From contig FN649730.1 of assembly GCA_000310025.1 (NCBI GenBank), positions 1,937,986 to 2,001,985 on the forward strand: DNA of 64,000 nucleotides. The letters run 5' to 3'. Below the pieces are notes generated by a model that worked only from the letters and a program-made list of their open reading frames with translations, had not been told where the DNA came from and made no database searches. Made by a program: the position numbers and the translations under genes. Of this stretch, positions 58,670 to 64,000 are shown in pieces (positions within the stretch are counted from its first letter, which is position 1; every line of letters starts with the position of its first letter). Source of the stretch: Ectocarpus siliculosus. Lineage: Eukaryota; Sar; Phaeophyceae; Ectocarpales; Ectocarpaceae.

Positions 58670-61600
58670 ATGCCGGCCCGCGGAGGAGCGTTCTTCGGTT
58701 TCGCGATAGTAGTGCTGGTGGCACTGGTAACATGGGGAATCATTGCGCTCGTCGAGGTCGCCGAAGACAACAACAGCAGCTCCGACAGCGGTGACTTCGC
58801 CGACTCGAGGGACGTGGATAGCGACCTCCAGGTAACGAACAAGCGTGAGCGTGTGTGAGGGTGGGTTGGGTCTCTCGACCGCGCTCGACCATACCAGCCC
58901 ATCGCAGTAACAAGGACGGCCTTTGTTCTTGGTGGGTGTGTAAGTTGCCCCCCAATTTTTCGCAGAAAAGATACTCAAGAATGGGCTACCCGTTCAAGAT
59001 GATCCCACAACAGTCCAAGGAGATTTATCGTGAACGAGCAAGCACACCATCTTTCAACGGAGAAGGAAGGTTCACGCTAACATTGAAGCGCTCTTCACGC
59101 GCTGACACGCTTGTGCTGCTATGCTACAATGTAGGGTGGATACCCAATGTTCTGTCTCCGTTCTCCCCCGTGTGCTTTCGGTTCCTATGTCTCTGCAGGC
59201 GTTGCTGGACGATGCATCGCCAGGGGACACCATCTACATCCCGGCGGGCACGCATGACGTCAGCTTGACTACGGTGGTAAGTCTTCAGAACGTGGTTTTT
59301 CATCGTTGCTGCTGCTGCTTTGCTTTGTTGTTGTCTGCGTCGGATTGCGACGTGGTTCACCGCTCTTGTCATCGGCGCCTTAGGCGCTGATATGATACGA
59401 CCTTTGACAAGCTTGGACCAACGCTTCCATAGCGAAAACACGAGCCTCTCGGCATTCTGATGTAAGCCAATGCTTCCAGTCTCAGGGGAATGCGTTTATA
59501 GCGGGGGTTGAGCTTGTTGGCTCCCTCGTCAACAACCTGGCAGTGACCTCACCGCAACGGTGGAATTTTCTGATGCCATTTCCATGGGGTCTTCGCCGTG
59601 GTATCTGCTGCTGTACCTTTTCGTGTCGTTTCAGCCTGCCGCGGCCACGTTTCTTCATTTCGGTTGGAACTTACTAGTGCGTGTTCCCGCCAACCATCGG
59701 CACTCTACAGCCAGGTTGAGACCGGTTTAGTACTATTCGGGATCATGCTAGTGGTGATAATCTTAAAGAGGGCTTTGGCTGTGCCCTGAGGTTTTCCAGG
59801 TATGATACCGGCACCGGCGCTATGAGCCCGCCCCACTGCTTGTACATAGCACGGATATACCGTGATATATGAAGGTGTCAGACCAACTAGGTAGCCCGAC
59901 GACAAAAAAGCATCCGCCGACGGCAATGAAACACTTTGTGATGTGATGACGCAGGTGGATGGGACGGAAGACGAGCCGATCACGATCAGGAATGAGTTAG
60001 GGACGTCCGCAGAGGACTGCGTGCTGAGAGGGGATGACCGCGCGAGGGTCCTGGAAGTCTTGCATAACCACTACATCATCCAGGTGGGTGGGTGGCAGGG
60101 GGGTCCCCCTGGTTGTGTTGTGCGTCGGGCATCTTGGCACACAAGTGTCCGTACTGCCAAAGAGATAACGGTATCGAATTTCGCCATCTAAAGGTTACCG
60201 TCGTTACTTGCCGTACATTTGTTTTGTTCAGGGCTTCACGATCGACGGCGACGATGGTTCGGGCGACTACAAGGAACAACTCCTCTACATAGAAGGTGAA
60301 GCAAAACAAAACAAAATACTTACCGCTGTTCTTATTACACAGGGTAAGCAGAGTAAGTCTTTGTGTTTTTGTACGAAAAACAACAAACACAGCAACGCGG
60401 TTCTTATGATAACAGGGTGAGCAGAGGAAGTCTTTGTGTTTTCGTACGAAAAACAACAGAAACGACAACGGCGTGTTGTACAATGATGCTTCTCTTTTCC
60501 CCCAATGGCAGTTGCCGTTTTCCCTCGGCCGCGACTAGCCATCGGTGATCGGTCCTTCCCCTCGAGGATGCGTGGTCAACGTTCTAGCGACTACGGCATG
60601 CGTTTACATTAGCATACCCCCCCCCCCCCTCCCGCTCGCTCCAATGATGAATGGACCCTCAGGTTCGCGGGATCCCAGTGAAGTCGACGGCGTCGATTCG
60701 TCGATTACCGGCGTCAACGTCCAGGGGATGGTGTTGAAAAACGCGGGCAAGGAGTGCTTGAGGATCAGGTACTTCGCCACGAACTGCGTTGTCCAGGTGA
60801 ACGAGATCGGCCCCTGCGGGATACAGGACTTCCAACAGGACTCGGACGGTTCCAACGGAGAGGGCGTTTGTGAGTATTAACTGTGTCTTCATCGTTTTAT
60901 AGGTTTAGGAAAGGTACGAAAACGGTTTACTTTGAAGTTGATTTTTAGGAAATATACATGTGGTGCGACTAAAGACAGAGTATCTACCCGTTAGATATGA
61001 AACCAGAGTCGAACGGGATGGGGTATTTTACACACAGCTCGAGACAAATATATCGTTCTTGTTGGTACTTTGTCATGAGTCTTGTGTTGGACAGGTACCA
61101 TGCGTTCGTTCGGGAGTGTTTTTCGTCTTGTATTTTTTTTGTTTTTCTTAATATGACGCAACGAATCCATCTGTATCTGCAGCAAATTCACGACACCTAG
61201 AAAGAGTGTATCGTTCTTGTCAGTGCTCTTTTTTGTCAGGAGTTTGCTGCTGGACAGATGCGATGCGATGCGTTTTTGTTTTGATGAAGAGTCGAGGTCG
61301 GCGAGACTGCTGCATTTGGGGGTTTTGGGGGTTTTGTACCTGGCGCGGTTGTGTGTTGTGTGTGTTGTAAGTGGCCTAGATACATGACAGTTTCTTCCGT
61401 CGCCGAAACATGCGTTACCAAGTTTGTCTCCACCCCGGGTTTTCTTTCGAGTTGGCCAGAAAAACGCCTGTGCTTGCTTTTTGAGGCGCTCCGCAAGAAA
61501 TTTAGAGAGCAGAGTCAGCGGGAGAGAGAGAGAGAGAAATCATGAGTGTTTATACGGCGAGGCCCTTGTGCTCAGGCACGCGTGAGGCATTCGCTCAGAC

Positions 61601-64000
61601 TGTCGGGACACGGACACAGTAGTTTAGTCGATGCGCGTCAGCAGCGAATCCCTTTGCTGCTTCCCCGAAATGTATAGTACAATGTTATTCATGTGCTGAC
61701 TTTACAGTAGGGAATGTTTGACGATAGGCTTTTTTCCCCCGCCCCGCCCCCCGCTACCGATGGCCTCTGCATCCCTGTGTCGGGACGACAGATATCGGGA
61801 CGGCTTTGAATCAGATCGATGAGAAGAACGGGGACGACGTCGTGGACGAGTGCACAGGCATCGTGGTCATGAACAACGAGATCGACACGCAGGCATGTAC
61901 CATATACTAAGATAGCATGCGCATGTGCTACATGTGTTGTATGGTAGACTCCAGTGTTGAATGTCTTCACCCATTTGTTTGTGTTTGATACGGTACTGTA
62001 AAGGTTCCGGTTTAGTGCCAGTATGTGCCCAGAGAGTACAGACCGACTTTGGTCATTCCGGCTCTGCCTGCCGAAAACGCGGCGCTGTACCTGCCACCGG
62101 CCCTGTTCAACCGGCGCTAAACAATCCCCCCCCAATGTAGTTTTGTCTGTTTGAAACCGTATCCGCCCGTCCTTGTGGTGATGGGGCAACGCCGGCCAGC
62201 CAACCAACCCCGATCTCCTCTGCCAATTTCGCGCTCTCCTTTTGGTTGCGCAGGGTAGCGAGGGTGTTGACATCAAGGAAGGGTCGTACGGTAACGTGGT
62301 CTACGGCAACACCATCAGGGGGCAGATGGACGAAGAAACCGGGGGTAAGCAACTAGCAAGCAGTTTCCTCGTGTCTATTCTGAGTCGCCGCACAGGCCTG
62401 TTTTCTTATTTTCTCAGTATGTCTCAACAAATCCGTCTCTTCTCATAGAAAAGAGTCCGAGATACATCAGCAATGAATTCAAAGCGTCAGCGGAAGCTAC
62501 CTTTATCTCTACGGTTTCCCGAGGAGCACACAGCGATATCTCCCCTGTGGGTAACAGGCTCAACAAGACAGCTTGGTGGCCGTCTTGCGTATCTATCTGG
62601 TACTTTGTGTTTCTTCCATTCCCTGTCCTCTCCTCCCCTGCCCTTGGCACAACCGTCAATTCCACCCATGCATTAAACGCTACGACAGCATCGTTAACAC
62701 CCGCACGAAAGAAAGTCCAGGTTTTGACAAGACCAGTGTTTTTCTTGGTTCCTTAGGTCATGCTGCATTCCAATGGCCGCTATACATGTAGGTTTTTAGT
62801 GTGGGAGTTCTTTATCGAGCTTTCGGGGACTGCTACAGCAGCACGAAGTAAGAACCTTCTTGAGTATTTCAGGGCTCACTTTTCTTCACTGCCATGAGGG
62901 GCGCGAACAGTAGATACATTTATTTGCTACGGCGTCGTTACTCGTCAACGAACGTTCCAGGGATCAGTCTCCGCGGAGACGAAAACATCGTCGTCGACAA
63001 CCACGTCATCGACGGCTCGGGGACTTGCATCCGGGTCGGGGGCTTCGAGGAGGACGGCGTGCAGTACGGAGAAGACAACGAGGTAAATAAGCAAGAGACG
63101 TGACCCAAGCGTCCTTGTGTTGAATGCATGTCGGTGACGCAATGCGGAGAAGACAGGAAGGAGGAAAGTGTTGTTGAATGCATGTCGGTGATACACTGCG
63201 GAGAAGACAAGACAAGGAGGAAAGTAGAGCAAAAGAGGCGTGAAAAAGTTCCTGGTGTTGAATCCATGCGTGTCCGAGAGAGATGCGTGGATGCGATTAT
63301 TTTTTTAGGTACCCACCCCTTCGTTTCATTCTGAGCTGTCGGTTGCCCTTGAGCACGTGCACGAATGGAGTCGAGTATGGTCGGTGGTACTGCCATATTG
63401 CTAGTGACGGTTTCATCCCCTCGCGTGCGAGAAAAAAAAATAGAAGGGGTCCGATCGGGATGCCTTTTTTGTGTTCGTTATTGGCCGTGGTGCTACTGTG
63501 ATGGCTGACCATATCATGACACCGCTAGTTGTGACGTTTGCGGGTTGACCTGCTTTGTAAATGGCTGGCAAAATGATGACACCGCTTCGGACGTTTGCTG
63601 ATCGACACTGACACTGACCTGGTTTCGTGTTGCCTGGGACAGGTGTACGAGAACACGCTGGACGGCTGCCTGAACTCCGCCGTGAAGGTTAACGAGAGCC
63701 CCCAGCTTATCTGCGACAACACCGTCATCCTCGCGGCCGACCCCACTGACGACGAACTGGTGAGAAACATCGGTGTCACGCACACAAGAATTGATTACCG
63801 TGGGGGTGGCATCATCTCATGTGTTGCATGCCTTACCGGTTAGATCATTGACCACCATTCCTCGAGAGAACGGAGAGCACTGTCCCCACAGGACCAATCA
63901 CCCATGGTGTTCTACTTTGCCAATGGCACGGGGGGGGGGGGGGGCACCCCTTTGTTGCTTGGCGTATTCCTTTGACCCTTGACCATGCGTGCCTTTCGAG
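58670..64000 (+). CDS. membrane-anchored right-handed parallel beta-helix protein, partial
   Basis: Exons with agreeing phases: 58670-58831, 58966-? (second exon, end uncertain), 59199-59276, 59955-60083, 60232-60295, 60663-60869, 61792-61892, 62254-62344, 62961-63082 and 63643-63759. The gene then continues past the window. The start GACCATGCC is followed by a basic residue and one hydrophobic segment (FFGFAIVVLVALVTWGIIAL), giving a signal anchor, then an acidic linker. The body reads DDASPGDTIYIPAGTHD, EPITIRNELG, HNHYIIQ-GFTIDG, GVNVQGMVLKNAG, GEGVYIGTALNQ, GIVVMNNEIDT, GVDIKEGSYGNVVYGNTIRG, ISLRGDENIVVDNHVIDG and VYENTLDG. That is the G-(I/V)-x-(I/V)-x-x-N-x-(I/V) rung pattern of right-handed beta-helix proteins. 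This fold is shared by polysaccharide lyases and alginate C5-epimerases. An extracellular or Golgi polysaccharide-modifying role is plausible, but no catalytic signature is in view. The intron after 61892 starts with GC. Confidence 0.82.
60328..60470 (+). repeat. 72-bp tandem duplication in an intron of the beta-helix gene
   Basis: Two head-to-tail units (60328-60399 and 60400-60470) share GTTCTTAT, CAGGGTRAGCAGAG, AAGTCTTTGTGTTTT and GTACGAAAAACAACA. They lie 32 bp after the donor of exon 60232-60295, and each unit contains a CAGGGTRAGC donor-like string. Confidence 0.75.
62415..62560 (+). repeat. dispersed repeat family, copy 2 (in an intron)
   Basis: Second long copy of the family at 7411-7560, inserted in the intron between exons 62254-62344 and 62961-63082 of the beta-helix gene, same orientation as the gene. 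Shared blocks are listed under copy 1. Confidence 0.6.
63119..63227 (+). repeat. 54-bp tandem duplication in an intron
   Basis: Two units starting GTTGAATGCATGTCGGTGA at 63119 and 63173, each with TGCGGAGAAGACA and AAGGAGGAAAGT. A degenerate third start (GTTGAATCCATG) is at about 63258. The GGAGAAGACAA string also occurs at the end of the exon just upstream (63068-63078), so the unit may derive from that exon end. Confidence 0.7.
63501..63605 (+). repeat. about 59-bp tandem duplication in an intron
   Basis: ATGGCTGRCMAWATSATGAC, ACACCGCT and GACGTTTGC occur twice (starting 63501 and 63560), immediately before the acceptor of exon 63643-63759. Confidence 0.65.

Noticed and set aside
1-64000. 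CRISPR arrays, bacterial operons, phage genes
   Set aside because: None seen. Tandem repeats here lack the regular repeat-spacer pattern, and all recognised genes are split by introns.

Overview
The window reads as nuclear DNA of a multicellular eukaryote. Genes are cut into many short exons (about 40-560 bp) joined by GTGAG/GTAAG donors and pyrimidine-rich CAG acceptors. Introns run from a few hundred bp to over 1 kb, there are no operons, and long gene-poor stretches hold minisatellites, foldbacks and transposon remnants. Intron density, GC-rich exons, a right-handed beta-helix protein and a fucosyltransferase-like enzyme would suit a brown alga (Ectocarpus-like stramenopile). That assignment is inference, not proof.

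Layout, left to right. 1.7-2.6 kb, minus strand: the first two exons of a Notum/pectin-acetylesterase-like secreted hydrolase, whose catalytic part is not in the window. 4.1-7.3 kb: a complete pogo-like (Tc1/mariner superfamily) DNA transposon with TA target duplication, terminal inverted repeats and a DDE transposase broken by an in-frame stop. 8.5 and 10.3 kb: two nearly identical 185-bp direct repeats. 10.7-15.6 kb, plus: a UPF0301/AlgH-like gene. 18.4-21.6 kb: a block of diverged interspersed repeats, including an inverted-repeat-bounded region full of short GCACCGGGGTGC motifs. 21.9-25.4 kb, plus: a five-exon type II membrane glycosyltransferase with fucosyltransferase-type motifs; all splice phases agree, giving about 606 residues. 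25.9-26.2 kb: an 80-bp minisatellite.

29.5-44.6 kb, plus: the main feature, one gene of about 30 exons. It encodes a fatty-acyl-AMP-ligase-type adenylation domain, a phosphopantetheine carrier domain and a C-terminal region with three membrane-segment pairs alternating with left-handed beta-helix (hexapeptide) domains. This is the layout of bacterial poly-epsilon-lysine synthetase (Pls)-type megasynthetases, here with a lipid-type adenylation domain. It would activate a carboxylic acid as acyl-AMP, load it on the carrier arm and probably transfer it at a membrane. Inside it, the end of the carrier exon with its splice donor is tandemly duplicated in frame.

44.7-58.6 kb is gene-poor: a possible single-pass membrane protein exon (49.3 kb), a 45-bp minisatellite, a large inverted duplication (50.1-50.6 kb), a 150-bp tandem array, a Mutator-type MITE with a perfect 9-bp target duplication (56.3 kb), and a few unassigned exons near 57.5 kb. 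58.7 kb to the window end, plus: a membrane-anchored right-handed parallel beta-helix protein of at least ten exons that continues beyond the window. Its introns carry small tandem duplications, and one intron appears to use a GC donor.

Exon boundaries were found by eye from splice consensus, matching phase and family motifs. No transcript or database was available.
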